This document shows, piece after piece, positions 8,242-17,063 of a DNA stretch of 64,000 nt; position 1 is the stretch's first letter; the number at the start of each line of letters is the position of its first letter. The notes under the pieces are model-generated. The model searched no databases and was not told the origin of the DNA. It saw nothing but the letters and a program-made list of their open reading frames with translations. The position numbers and the translations under genes are program-made. The stretch comes from CAYSGX01 sp964518215. GTDB lineage: Bacteria; Bacteroidota; Bacteroidia; Chitinophagales; CAIOSU01. The DNA is taken from the NCBI GenBank assembly GCA_964518215.1, contig CAZFFP010000005.1:15735-79734 (forward strand), in the 5' to 3' direction.

Positions 8242-11200
8242 ATGAAACACGTCAGGTTGTCTGCAATTTTTATTGCATCGCTTTTAATCATCTCGTTTTT
8301 TTCAATTGCCCAAACTTCTGAACGCTGTGCTACCATGCAAATGGATAGCTTTGTTCGTGCGTTAACGCCCGGCAGCCCCTCCCTTCAGGATTTTGAAGAC
8401 TGGCTTCAATTGAAAATAAATGAAAGACCATCGCACCAAACCCGTTCTCGCCAAGTTTACACTATTCCGGTTATTGTACATGTGGTGCATAATGGAGAAA
8501 GCGTTGGCAGCGGAAGAAATATTTCCAACGCGCAAGTAAATTCTCAAATAGCTGTATTGAATGAAGACTTCAGAAGGCTGAATGCCGATGCTGCCAATAC
8601 TTTAGCTCAGTTTCAACCCGTTGCTGCCGATATCGAAATTGAATTTTGTATGGCAACCATCGACCCTAATGGAAACGTTTTGCCGGTTCCCGGTATCAAT
8701 CGTGTAAACGGAGGCAGAACTACATGGACAACCACTGATATTAACAGTATTTTAAAACCTCAAACCATTTGGGACCCTAATAAGTATTTTAATATTTGGG
8801 TGGTTGATTTTGGCAATACGGGCTTATTGGGTTATGCCCAGTTTCCTCAAGGTTCGGGATTGCAAGGTATGCCAACCGGTACACAAAATGCGAATACCGA
8901 TGGCATAGTTGTTTATTATCGAGCTTTCGGTAGAGTGGGAAATTTATCCACCCAATCTAACAGAGGAAGAACCGCTACTCATGAAGTTGGTCATTGGCTT
9001 GGTTTGAGACATATTTGGGGCGATGGTGCCTGCACTGTTGATGATTTCTGTTCAGATACCCCTACTGCAGATGGAGCGAGCACGGGCTGTAGCCTGAACA
9101 GAACTACTTGCAACAACCTGAATATGGTTCAAAATTATATGGACTACTCTAATGATGCCTGTATGAATATTTTTACGCTATGCCAAAAAACAAGAATGCG
9201 TACAGTATTGCTCAACTCGCCTCGCAGAGTTCAGTTGCTCACATCGAATGTATGCCAGTCATTCACGGCTTTGAGTGTCAGCGGAACAGTACGCGATGCA
9301 GTTACGCTGCAAGGCATACCAAATGCTAAAGTCCGTTTTTCTTCTACCGGAGGATTTAACTTTTTGGCAAGCTGTGATGCCAACGGCAACTTCACGATCA
9401 ATAATATTTTCGCTGGCACTTATAGTTTTTATGCCGGTAATTGGGGGCATGTTACCAAAGAACTTACCAATGTGAATGTTCAGGCAGGAATGCAACCTAT
9501 AGCAATAAATCTTGAAAGAGGATATTATGACGATTTTGTTTTGGAATTTAATTGGGCTAAAACCGCTACACCATTAAGTTCAAGTTTTACAGGTGCCTGG
9601 GTGCGCGAAAAACCTATAGGTACACTTTTTAATAATGTGCAATGTGCTCCAGACAATGACGTTCCTGTCGATTTTGGTTTAGACGCATACATTACAGGAA
9701 ACGGTGGAGGAGCGGCAGGTTTTGATGATGTAGATGATGGTTATGTTACTTTAACTTCACCTGTATTTGACCTTGCTGCTGCCAATGACCCGAAAATTAA
9801 TGTTTCATTATGGTTTTTTAATGGCGGTGGAAGCGGAACACCCAATGATACTTTAATTGTGAGAATCAGTAACGGATTACAAACGGTTACGATGGAAAAT
9901 ATCAGAAACAATATCCAGTGGGCGAAAAGAGAATATCGCGTGCGCGATTACCTGACTCCTACTGCTAACATGCGTGTAGAATTTACTACTATGGATTTGG
10001 TAGGAACCGGACATTTGGTAGAAGCCGGTGTGGACCATTTTTATGTTACTGATACGAATTTGGTAGTTACCCTTCCTCCTGTTCCGGATTTCACTGCCGC
10101 GAATGTAATCGGGTGTGCTCCGCTTTCGGTAAATTTTTCTGATAATTCATCCAACAATCCTATTTCCTGGCAATGGACTTTTCCCGGAGGAACACCTGCT
10201 GCTTCTACACAGCAAAACCCCACTGTAGTTTATAATGCTCCCGGAACCTATAATGTTACGCTCAGAGCTATTAATCAATTCGGAGACAGCGCCACGACCA
10301 AACAGGCTTTTGTTACTGTTGAAAATGTGGCAGCAGATTTCACTGCCAATGCCACTTCCGGCTGCCCGGGCTTGAGAGTTACTTTTTCTGATGCTTCTAC
10401 ATGTAGCCCAGCTTCATGGAATTGGTCTTTTCCCGGAGGAACACCTGCTACCTCTACTCAACAAAATCCAACAGTAGTTTATAATGCTCCGGGACAATAC
10501 AATGTTACATTAATTGCCGGAGGCAACACCATGACCAAAACCAATTTTATTGATGTTGGCGTGGGTGGTGTCATTACTGTTTTGCAGGAAGACTTTGAAT
10601 CAAATTCGTTCAATACGAATGGATGGACTGTTCAAAATCCTGATAATGGAATTACGTGGCAAGTTGCAAATGCCAATGGCAACCCGCCCGGAACCCGTTC
10701 TGCATTCATTGATTTGTTTACCTATCAGGCTCAAGGAGAAAGAGACGGCATTACTTCACGAGTGTTGGATTTATCTAATGTAAGTAACGCTTCGCTTTCA
10801 TTTAAACATGCTCACAGAAGATTTACCCCACAAGCCGGTCAGGCATCGCCCTACCGCGATTCTCTCATAGTATATGCCTCCGGAAATGGTGGTGCAAGTT
10901 GGGACAGAATTCTGTCTGCCGGTGAAAACGGACAAGGTTCTTTTGCTACCGGAGGACTTATTACTGCGCCTTTTGTGCCGGCAACTACTGATGACTGGTG
11001 TATCAGCGGAACGGTTGGCGCTGCTTGTTTTACACTCAATCTCAGCGCTTATGACGGATTGCCCAATGTTCAAATCAGGTTTGAATCGGTAAATGATTAT
11101 GGAAATAATATTTATCTCGATGATATTGTTGTTTCGGGCATTTGCACGGCTTCGAGCAATACTAATCCGGTGGCGAATTTCAGCGCTGATGTTACTTCGG

Positions 11201-12798
11201 CTTGCGGCTCTTTAACCGTAAATTTTACCGATGAAACCGTAAATAATCCTACCTCATGGAACTGGACATTTACAGGAGGAACTCCTGCCACTTCTTCTCA
11301 GCAAAATCCTACTGTAGTTTATAATACTCCCGGAAATTATCCTGTGAAACTGGTGGTAACGAATGCCACAGGCAGCGATTCGGTTACCGTAAGTAGTTAT
11401 ATTCAGGTGAATCCATTCCCTGCTTTAGGCATAGTGAAATCTGATGTTTCCTGTTTTGGTTTTGATAATGGTTCTGTTGCCATTTCGCCAACCAACGGAA
11501 CTGCTCCTTTTACCTATAACTGGAATAATGGAGCCGCCACTTCAAGTATTAACTCTTTAGAGCCGGGCACTTATAGTGTTACGGTAATTGATGCCAAAGG
11601 CTGTGCTTCCAATGCTCAGGCAATTATTGGAGAACCGACAGCGCTTCAAACATCTGTTTCAAAAACCGATGCCGATTGTAATCAGGCTAACGGCACTGTT
11701 ACCACAACAGTTTCAGGAGGAACGCTGCCTTATACATATCAATGGAATTCCGGAGAAACAACAGCTTCGCTTTCTGGTCTTTCGGCAGGAGTTTATGAAG
11801 TGTTGATTGCCGATTCAAATGGCTGTGCTGCCACATTGGAGGCAGAAGTTTTTGATGAAGGCGCTCCTGTTTTAAATATAACGGTACAAACGATTTCATG
11901 CTTTAATGGTAATGATGGCAGCATTATACTAACAGTTTCAGGGGGCAATGCCCCTTACGGATATAGTTGGTCTAATGGTGCCAATTCACCTAATCTAAAC
12001 GGACTGCCTTCCGGTTCTTATCTGGTTACAGTTACCGACCAATCCGGCTGCTTCGCTCAGCAAGCAGTATTTGTTTCTGAACCTGATGAAATAGAAATAG
12101 AGTTTACAGTTACTCCGGTTCCGTGCAATCAGAAATTCGGCTCTGCCAATGCGGATGTTTCAGGCGGCACTGCTCCATATCAATATGTATGGAGTAATGG
12201 CAGTAACAGTGTATTTAACAATCTTCTCGAAGAAGGCACATACATCGTAACGGTTTCCGACAATAATGCTTGTTCCAATACAGCATCTGTAACCATTACG
12301 AAAACTGATACCATACTTATTCAAACTTTTTCTACTCCCGATGATGGCAGTGGCAACGGCACTGCAACCGTTCAGATAGTAAGCGGCACAGCACCTTTTA
12401 ATATTAGCTGGAGTAATGGCGCAACTACCGATTTTTTGAGCGGTCTTGCTGCGGGCGATTATTTTGTTACGGTGTCGGGATCTAATTGCACCACCATCGA
12501 AATGGTTACCGTAGATTTTCTCAACAGCATTTTTGATATAGCAGATTCAGAAAACTTCATAAGCATTTATCCCAATCCGACTTCGGGCATGGTGCAGATT
12601 TCAACTACATTAAACGAACTGCCGGAAATACAGGTGTTTGATTTATTGGGAAGAAAAATTTCTGTGTCGGCCACACCAACCGGAAAGCAAGAAATGCAAA
12701 TCAATCTCTCCGGAAATGCATCAGGCATCTATTGCATTGTAATGAAAGTGAATGATTACTCTGTGGTGCGAAGAATTTTGTTGGAAGAAGGGAAGTAG
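8242..12798 (+). CDS. Secreted M43 (pappalysin/cytophagalysin) zinc protease with PKD and SprB-type repeats and T9SS sorting domain
   Basis: 1518 residues, multidomain. A signal peptide ends near residue 24 (FSIAQ). The M43 catalytic domain spans about 65-335. Its zinc site is HEVGHWLGLRH (His247, Glu248, His251, His257), and the Met-turn region is NYMDYSNDACMN. A carboxypeptidase-regulatory-like domain follows (about 344-420). Three PKD domains lie at about 613, 696 and 975, with a jelly-roll segment between the second and third. Five SprB-type repeats (WSNG...G-Y-V-V-D--GC pattern) occupy about 1060-1410. The C-terminal 80 residues are a type A T9SS sorting domain (ISIYPNPTSG). It is inferred to be exported by T9SS to the surface or medium to degrade protein. 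The linked PKD units share near-identical DNA such as CCCACTGTAGTTTATAATGC. Confidence 0.93.
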   Translation: MKHVRLSAIFIASLLIISFFSIAQTSERCATMQMDSFVRALTPGSPSLQDFEDWLQLKINERPSHQTRSRQVYTIPVIVHVVHNGESVGSGRNISNAQVNSQIAVLNEDFRRLNADAANTLAQFQPVAADIEIEFCMATIDPNGNVLPVPGINRVNGGRTTWTTTDINSILKPQTIWDPNKYFNIWVVDFGNTGLLGYAQFPQGSGLQGMPTGTQNANTDGIVVYYRAFGRVGNLSTQSNRGRTATHEVGHWLGLRHIWGDGACTVDDFCSDTPTADGASTGCSLNRTTCNNLNMVQNYMDYSNDACMNIFTLCQKTRMRTVLLNSPRRVQLLTSNVCQSFTALSVSGTVRDAVTLQGIPNAKVRFSSTGGFNFLASCDANGNFTINNIFAGTYSFYAGNWGHVTKELTNVNVQAGMQPIAINLERGYYDDFVLEFNWAKTATPLSSSFTGAWVREKPIGTLFNNVQCAPDNDVPVDFGLDAYITGNGGGAAGFDDVDDGYVTLTSPVFDLAAANDPKINVSLWFFNGGGSGTPNDTLIVRISNGLQTVTMENIRNNIQWAKREYRVRDYLTPTANMRVEFTTMDLVGTGHLVEAGVDHFYVTDTNLVVTLPPVPDFTAANVIGCAPLSVNFSDNSSNNPISWQWTFPGGTPAASTQQNPTVVYNAPGTYNVTLRAINQFGDSATTKQAFVTVENVAADFTANATSGCPGLRVTFSDASTCSPASWNWSFPGGTPATSTQQNPTVVYNAPGQYNVTLIAGGNTMTKTNFIDVGVGGVITVLQEDFESNSFNTNGWTVQNPDNGITWQVANANGNPPGTRSAFIDLFTYQAQGERDGITSRVLDLSNVSNASLSFKHAHRRFTPQAGQASPYRDSLIVYASGNGGASWDRILSAGENGQGSFATGGLITAPFVPATTDDWCISGTVGAACFTLNLSAYDGLPNVQIRFESVNDYGNNIYLDDIVVSGICTASSNTNPVANFSADVTSACGSLTVNFTDETVNNPTSWNWTFTGGTPATSSQQNPTVVYNTPGNYPVKLVVTNATGSDSVTVSSYIQVNPFPALGIVKSDVSCFGFDNGSVAISPTNGTAPFTYNWNNGAATSSINSLEPGTYSVTVIDAKGCASNAQAIIGEPTALQTSVSKTDADCNQANGTVTTTVSGGTLPYTYQWNSGETTASLSGLSAGVYEVLIADSNGCAATLEAEVFDEGAPVLNITVQTISCFNGNDGSIILTVSGGNAPYGYSWSNGANSPNLNGLPSGSYLVTVTDQSGCFAQQAVFVSEPDEIEIEFTVTPVPCNQKFGSANADVSGGTAPYQYVWSNGSNSVFNNLLEEGTYIVTVSDNNACSNTASVTITKTDTILIQTFSTPDDGSGNGTATVQIVSGTAPFNISWSNGATTDFLSGLAAGDYFVTVSGSNCTTIEMVTVDFLNSIFDIADSENFISIYPNPTSGMVQISTTLNELPEIQVFDLLGRKISVSATPTGKQEMQINLSGNASGIYCIVMKVNDYSVVRRILLEEGK

Positions 12799-13100
12799 TA
12801 GTATTTTCATTGAATCGAATCGACACTGATATTGATTTGTGTTTATTTTAGGCTAACCACCATCTAATAACCATATTTAAAATGATGGCAATCCGGATGG
12901 CATTATAAAATATGTTTAAAATATATAGTTTAAAAATATCTCAGAAACCGACACAAGCATCTATTGACAAAATAAAAAATCTGCACCATAAGTTGAAGAT
13001 TTGCATAGTTATAGAAAGTAAGTTTTCAAAAGAACTGCCGTAATATTGCCCTGCTCTAAAAATTAAGGTATCATTACTTTTCTTTCGGAAAAAATCACCA
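12799..13100. other. AT-rich spacer, nothing recognised
   Basis: About 300 bp between the protease gene and the glycosyltransferase gene on the same strand. No open frame with family resemblance, no clear terminator hairpin and no TAnnTTTG box was found. Confidence 0.4.
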
Positions 13101-14210
13101 GTGAAATCCCTCATTTGTCATATTACCACCGTGCATGTAGCTAAGGATATGCGCATCTTTTACAAAGAATGTGCATCGCTGTCTAAAGCCGGTTATGAGG
13201 TGAAACTTCTGGTCATCAACGGCAACAGCGAAACCACTCCCGAAGGAGTTGAAATTATTGGCATTCCTTGTAGTTTCAATTCAAAATTTCAGAGATTTTA
13301 TAAAGCAGGAACATTGGCTTTTCAAAAAGCATTAAGCCTCCATGCCAACTTGTATCATTTTCACGACCCGGAGTTTTTGTGGTTCGGCTACAAATTGATG
13401 AAGCAGGGAAAAAAGGTGATTTACGATGTGCATGAAGATGTGCCGCGCCAAATATTGGGCAAGTCTTGGATTCCGTTAATTTTCAGAAAACCACTTTCGT
13501 TTTTGTTCGAAAAATTCGAGAATCATTTTGCCTCAAAACTATCGGGCATTGCAACCGTAACCGAGTTGATTGCCACACGTTTTGAAAAAAACAACCATCG
13601 CGTTGCTATTGTAAAAAACTTCCCTATACTTTCAATGCTTCCCGAACCGGGAAATTGGGAAAACAAAAAAGACCAACTGTGCTACATTGGCGATATTACC
13701 CAAGTGCGTGGCATTGTTGAAATGGTGCTGCCTCTAGCAGGCTTGCCCTACCGATTGGCTTTGGGCGGAAAATTTTCTCAAAAGGGATTACGCGAATCGG
13801 TGATAGCGCTCGAAGGGTGGCAACAGGTTATAGAATATGGTTTTGTGGACCGAAACATTGCCAAACAAATGCTTGGCGATTCGAAAATCGGCTTCATTTT
13901 GCTGCACCCCATTATCAATTATCAGGATGCCATTCCTGTAAAACTGTTTGAATTTATGGCAGCCGGTATTCCGGTGATAGCTTCCGATTTGAGATTTCAG
14001 AAATCGGTAGTGGAAGAAATCGGCTGCGGCATTGTAGTGAATCCTTTCGATACCAAAGCCGTTCGCGATGCTATTCAGTATTTATTTGAACACCCTGACG
14101 AAGCCCAACACATGGGCATGAAAGGCAGAAAAGCTGTGGAAGAAAAATTCAACTGGAAAGCGCAGGAACAAGTTTTGTTAAAGTTCTATCAGGAAATTTT
14201 AAGCGAATAA
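13101..14210 (+). CDS. Glycosyltransferase family 4 (GT-B fold)
   Basis: 369 residues with a GTG start (GTGAAATCCCTC). The N-terminal Rossmann half begins SLICHITTVHVAKDMRIF and contains YDVHEDVPR. The C-terminal donor-binding half carries the GT4 signature KLFEFMAAGIPVIASD (about residues 280-296), including the Glu that contacts the sugar nucleotide. The family transfers a hexose from NDP-sugar (or similar) to a lipid-linked or polysaccharide acceptor in the cytosol. Its 3' end lies 12 bp from the convergent acetyltransferase gene. With the GNAT and GT2 genes nearby it suggests a small surface-polysaccharide locus, but donor and acceptor cannot be told from sequence. Confidence 0.9.
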   Translation: MKSLICHITTVHVAKDMRIFYKECASLSKAGYEVKLLVINGNSETTPEGVEIIGIPCSFNSKFQRFYKAGTLAFQKALSLHANLYHFHDPEFLWFGYKLMKQGKKVIYDVHEDVPRQILGKSWIPLIFRKPLSFLFEKFENHFASKLSGIATVTELIATRFEKNNHRVAIVKNFPILSMLPEPGNWENKKDQLCYIGDITQVRGIVEMVLPLAGLPYRLALGGKFSQKGLRESVIALEGWQQVIEYGFVDRNIAKQMLGDSKIGFILLHPIINYQDAIPVKLFEFMAAGIPVIASDLRFQKSVVEEIGCGIVVNPFDTKAVRDAIQYLFEHPDEAQHMGMKGRKAVEEKFNWKAQEQVLLKFYQEILSE

Positions 14211-14222
14211 AAGCCCTGCAAT

Positions 14223-14855
14223 TTAGCTTCTTACTTCAAAATTTTTCGGCAGCGCCTCATGCCGGTCAATCAATTCTTTTACAAAAACATCTTCGGGATA
14301 AAGTTGCAGTATAAACTTTTCGCTTTCATAATTATCGAGATGCTTCAGAATTTGCAATTCAGATTTTTTGAAACTGTTTTTAGTAAGGAAAATATTAACA
14401 AAGTCAGACTTTGGTACATCTTCAGGCTCCTGAAAACCTAATAGTTTGTTATAACTGAGCGCTGCAAAGTTGTCGTTTTTCACTTTGGCTTCAATTTGCT
14501 CAAACTGAAAAATATCGAAAACCAAATGCAGCAAATTCAGCGATGCCACCACCGGAACAGGAGAGCCGATAAAATTTTCGTCCCAAATAAATAAACCCGA
14601 TTGAGCATTTTTATCTTTCCAGTCAATTTTTGAAATATGAATCATCCCAATCAACTTGGCTTCGTGTTCAATAATGAAATAAAAATCATTTCGGGCATCC
14701 AACGAAAGAAACCATTGCAATTGCATTTCGGGAGAAATAATGGCTCTGTATTCCATAACATTTCTGATTCGGTCGGAATTGCGCCAATAGCGCACCAGTT
14801 CTATATGTTCTTTTCTGAGGCGAATCAGACGCACGCCAAATCTTGAGATAATCAT
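14223..14855 (-). CDS. GNAT-family N-acetyltransferase
   Basis: 210 residues. The first 150 fit the GNAT (RimJ/RimL-like) fold: an opening strand VRLIRLRKEHIELVRYWRNS, then FYFIIEHEAKLIGMIHISKID, then a long helix with AKVKNDNFAALSYNKLLGF, the usual acetyl-CoA-site helix and following strand. The C-terminal 50 residues are an extension without a known match. The start overlaps the stop of the upstream GT2 gene by four bases (ATGA), so the two are translated as one operon. It may acetylate an amino sugar of the product made by the neighbouring glycosyltransferases; that is inference from context only. Confidence 0.78.
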   Translation of the reverse strand: MIISRFGVRLIRLRKEHIELVRYWRNSDRIRNVMEYRAIISPEMQLQWFLSLDARNDFYFIIEHEAKLIGMIHISKIDWKDKNAQSGLFIWDENFIGSPVPVVASLNLLHLVFDIFQFEQIEAKVKNDNFAALSYNKLLGFQEPEDVPKSDFVNIFLTKNSFKKSELQILKHLDNYESEKFILQLYPEDVFVKELIDRHEALPKNFEVRS

Positions 14856-15778
14856 TCTATTTTTTCTTTAATAATAAACATCGGGTAAGACGATTCTTTG
14901 TAGTAAAGCCTGGTGATGTATTCGCCTATGATGCCCAACGAAAACAGCATGAGACTTGCAGAGAAAAATATGGCTACAATGATGGAGGTAAAACCTAATT
15001 CCACATAATCGAAAAGTTTCTTGTAGATAAAATACAACCCGATAAAAAAACTGATGAGCGAAAATAACAATCCGCCATAAGTCATCATCCTTAAAGGTAA
15101 AATAGTATAATTGATAATATAATTAAGCGTCATAAAAATCAACTTGAATATCGAGTATCCAGATTTTCCGTTGCCGCGCACATGATGTGTTACAGTTGTA
15201 TGAGCAATATGCGGAGCAATACTGCACAACAACTCATCTAATAAAAAATACTTACGGTTAAAAACCATTACACCTTCGAGCATATTTCGCCTGAAAAGCC
15301 TGAACGAAGAGCCATTGCCATAAGTGCTCGAAAAATATTTGAAAAAACTATTCACAACCCTGCTGCCTAAGTTGCGAACAATGCCATGATGCTTTTTCTC
15401 AAAAACACCATAAACCATTCCGGCATCGGTTTCTTCCATGCGTTGAATCAGCTTGCCTATTTCCAAAGGGTCTATCTGCAGGTCGTCATCAATTGTTATT
15501 ACATATCTGCCTTTGGCTTGCAGAATACCGCATAGCGTAGCTTTCTGCTGACCGTAATTTTTGGCAAGTCTGAAAATTTTTAAATGGAATTTCTTTGAAG
15601 CGCTGATATTCTTCATTTGCTCCCAACTGTTGTCAGGGCTGCAATCTTCCACCATAATGATTTCATATGATTCATTATTCTTCTGAAAAAACTCGTGAGT
15701 GCGCTCACAAAGCCTCTGAAGAGTGCCTGCACTATTGAACACCGGAACAACAACCGAATACCTAGGGAAATTTGTCAT
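14852..15778 (-). CDS. GT2 polyisoprenyl-phosphate glycosyltransferase (GtrB/ArnC/DPM-like) with two membrane helices
   Basis: 308 residues. The GT-A catalytic domain (1-225) opens with YSVVVPVFNSAGTL, has MVEDCSPDNSW, and the DxD-type metal motif YVITIDDDLQIDP (about residues 90-105). Two hydrophobic helices follow at about 230-255 and 263-288, the topology of GtrB and ArnC enzymes that load a sugar on undecaprenyl phosphate at the inner membrane. It is the first gene of a two-gene operon with the GNAT gene. The likely product is a lipid-linked sugar for O-antigen or lipid A decoration; the sugar is unknown. Confidence 0.9.
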   Translation of the reverse strand: MTNFPRYSVVVPVFNSAGTLQRLCERTHEFFQKNNESYEIIMVEDCSPDNSWEQMKNISASKKFHLKIFRLAKNYGQQKATLCGILQAKGRYVITIDDDLQIDPLEIGKLIQRMEETDAGMVYGVFEKKHHGIVRNLGSRVVNSFFKYFSSTYGNGSSFRLFRRNMLEGVMVFNRKYFLLDELLCSIAPHIAHTTVTHHVRGNGKSGYSIFKLIFMTLNYIINYTILPLRMMTYGGLLFSLISFFIGLYFIYKKLFDYVELGFTSIIVAIFFSASLMLFSLGIIGEYITRLYYKESSYPMFIIKEKIE

Positions 15779-15792
15779 GCTTTAAGGAAAAT

Positions 15793-15823
15793 CAAATTTA
15801 ACTACTTGAAGCGCTAATTTCAA
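15793..15823 (-). promoter_or_regulatory. Promoter of the GT2-GNAT operon
   Basis: On the minus strand TAAATTTG (15800-15793) is preceded, 20 bp upstream, by TTG (15823-15821). This fits the Bacteroidota -33/-7 arrangement. The -7 box ends 14 bp before the ATG at 15778, giving a very short leader. Confidence 0.55.
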
Positions 15824-16001
15824 CTGAAATATTAACATACCTAAACAGATATGAAACAAATTGAATTTTACCAAACAAGCTGAAAGCAGATTTGATAATA
15901 GAATGAAATTTTTGCCCCAAAAGTAAACTCTGTAAAGAACCTAAAAATAACCTTTGTATTTATAGAGAAAGCTATGAAGTGGAATGGCTGCAAGTTTGAG
16001 T

Positions 16002-16009
16002 TATCTTTG
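16002..16009 (+). promoter_or_regulatory. -7 element TATCTTTG
   Basis: TATCTTTG lies 17 bp before the ATG at 16027 and would drive the pterin gene pair. The -33 box is not clear. Confidence 0.5.
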
Positions 16010-16026
16010 TATCGAAAATTTCAAAA

Positions 16027-16434
16027 ATGGTTTACCTCACCAGACGCGAACATTTTAACGCTGCTCACATGCTCTCCAACCCCAATTGGAGCGATGAACA
16101 AAACATATCAGTATTCGGGAAATGTGCCAATCGCAATTGGCATGGGCATAATTATGAGCTGTATGTAACAGTTAAAGGAACTCCTAATACTGATACCGGT
16201 TTTATCATGAATGTCAAGGAGTTAAGCAAAATTATTAAGGAAATAATTATAGAACAGTTAGACCATAAAAACCTGAACGTTGATGTGCCTTTTATGCAGG
16301 GAAAAATGACTTCAACCGAGAATCTTGCAAAAGAAATCTGGAATCAATTAGAGCCGCACATAAAGGGGTGTAAATTACATTGTGTTAAACTTTTTGAGAC
16401 CGAAAACATTTATGTAGAATATTTCGGTGAATAA
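16027..16434 (+). CDS. 6-pyruvoyl-tetrahydropterin synthase family protein (PTPS, type II active-site spacing)
   Basis: 135 residues, normal for the family. Zinc ligands are His14 (FNAAH) and the pair His39/His41 (NWHGHNYE); the catalytic cysteine is Cys33 (FGKCANRNWHGH). The spacing Cys-x5-His-Gly-His is that of the eukaryotic, tetrahydrobiopterin-forming PTPS, whereas QueD has Cys-x3-HisGlyHis. The motif LDHKNLNVD and a late FETENIYVEY (catalytic Glu) are present. It converts dihydroneopterin triphosphate either to 6-pyruvoyl-tetrahydropterin or, if acting as QueD, to carboxy-tetrahydropterin. The next gene, 11 bp downstream, is GTP cyclohydrolase I, which makes its substrate. I leave the symbol open because the motif and the usual automatic label (QueD) disagree. 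Confidence 0.92.
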   Translation: MVYLTRREHFNAAHMLSNPNWSDEQNISVFGKCANRNWHGHNYELYVTVKGTPNTDTGFIMNVKELSKIIKEIIIEQLDHKNLNVDVPFMQGKMTSTENLAKEIWNQLEPHIKGCKLHCVKLFETENIYVEYFGE

Positions 16435-16445
16435 AAAATAAATTT

Positions 16446-17060
16446 ATGCCTCTAACGCATCATCCCAATTACATGAAATTAGACCGCTACAACGAAGAAA
16501 CCCTCAACAAGCTATCTTCCGATTTTACTGACATTATTAATGCTATTGGAGAAAATCCGGAGCGCGAAGGTTTGTTAAAAACCCCTGAGCGCGCGGCTAA
16601 AGCGATGCAGTTTCTTACTCAAGGCTATGATTTAGACCCTGCAGAAATCCTGAAATCTGCCATTTTTGAAGAAGACCACAGCGAAATGATTGTGGTGAAA
16701 GATATCGAGATGTTTTCTTTATGCGAGCATCACATGTTGCCTTTTTATGGCAAAGCACACATCGCCTACATTCCTGATGGAAGAATTGTCGGATTGAGCA
16801 AAATTCCAAGAATTGTAGATGTTTTTGCCAGGCGTTTACAGGTGCAGGAACGTCTTACCACTCAAATCAGAGATTGTATTTTCGAAACGCTAAAGCCTCA
16901 TGGTGTGGCGGTTGTTATTGAAGCAGTTCATTTTTGCATGATGATGCGGGGCGTGCAAAAGCAAAATTCTTCTACAACTACTTCTGCTTTTACCGGTGAA
17001 TTTGAAAAGCAAGCTACCAGAAATGAATTTATAAATATCATTTCGGCTAAGCTGCATTAA
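16446..17060 (+). CDS. folE: GTP cyclohydrolase I
   Basis: 204 residues. It catalyses GTP to 7,8-dihydroneopterin triphosphate, the entry step to folate, biopterin and queuosine. Zinc ligands Cys93 and His96 (SLCEHHMLPF) and Cys164 (AVHFCMMMRG) are present, as are the family motifs GLLKTPERAAKAM and VGLSKIPRIVDVFARRLQVQE, and the substrate-binding end of the barrel. The ATG at 16446 gives a nine-residue leader before MKLDRYNEE; the inner ATG at 16473 could be the real start. It is 11 bp after the PTPS-like gene, and its stop is 3 bp from the stop of the convergent purF-like gene. Confidence 0.97.
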   Translation: MPLTHHPNYMKLDRYNEETLNKLSSDFTDIINAIGENPEREGLLKTPERAAKAMQFLTQGYDLDPAEILKSAIFEEDHSEMIVVKDIEMFSLCEHHMLPFYGKAHIAYIPDGRIVGLSKIPRIVDVFARRLQVQERLTTQIRDCIFETLKPHGVAVVIEAVHFCMMMRGVQKQNSSTTTSAFTGEFEKQATRNEFINIISAKLH

Positions 17061-17063
17061 TTA

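Noticed and set aside
10090..12480. PKD and SprB repeats in the M43 gene as a possible mobile or CRISPR repeat
   Set aside because: They are in-frame protein domain repeats of 80-90 codons or fewer, with coding variation typical of domain duplication.
15974..16168. Open frame overlapping the PTPS-like gene in another frame
   Set aside because: The overlapping frame at 16027 has complete zinc and catalytic motifs; this one has none.
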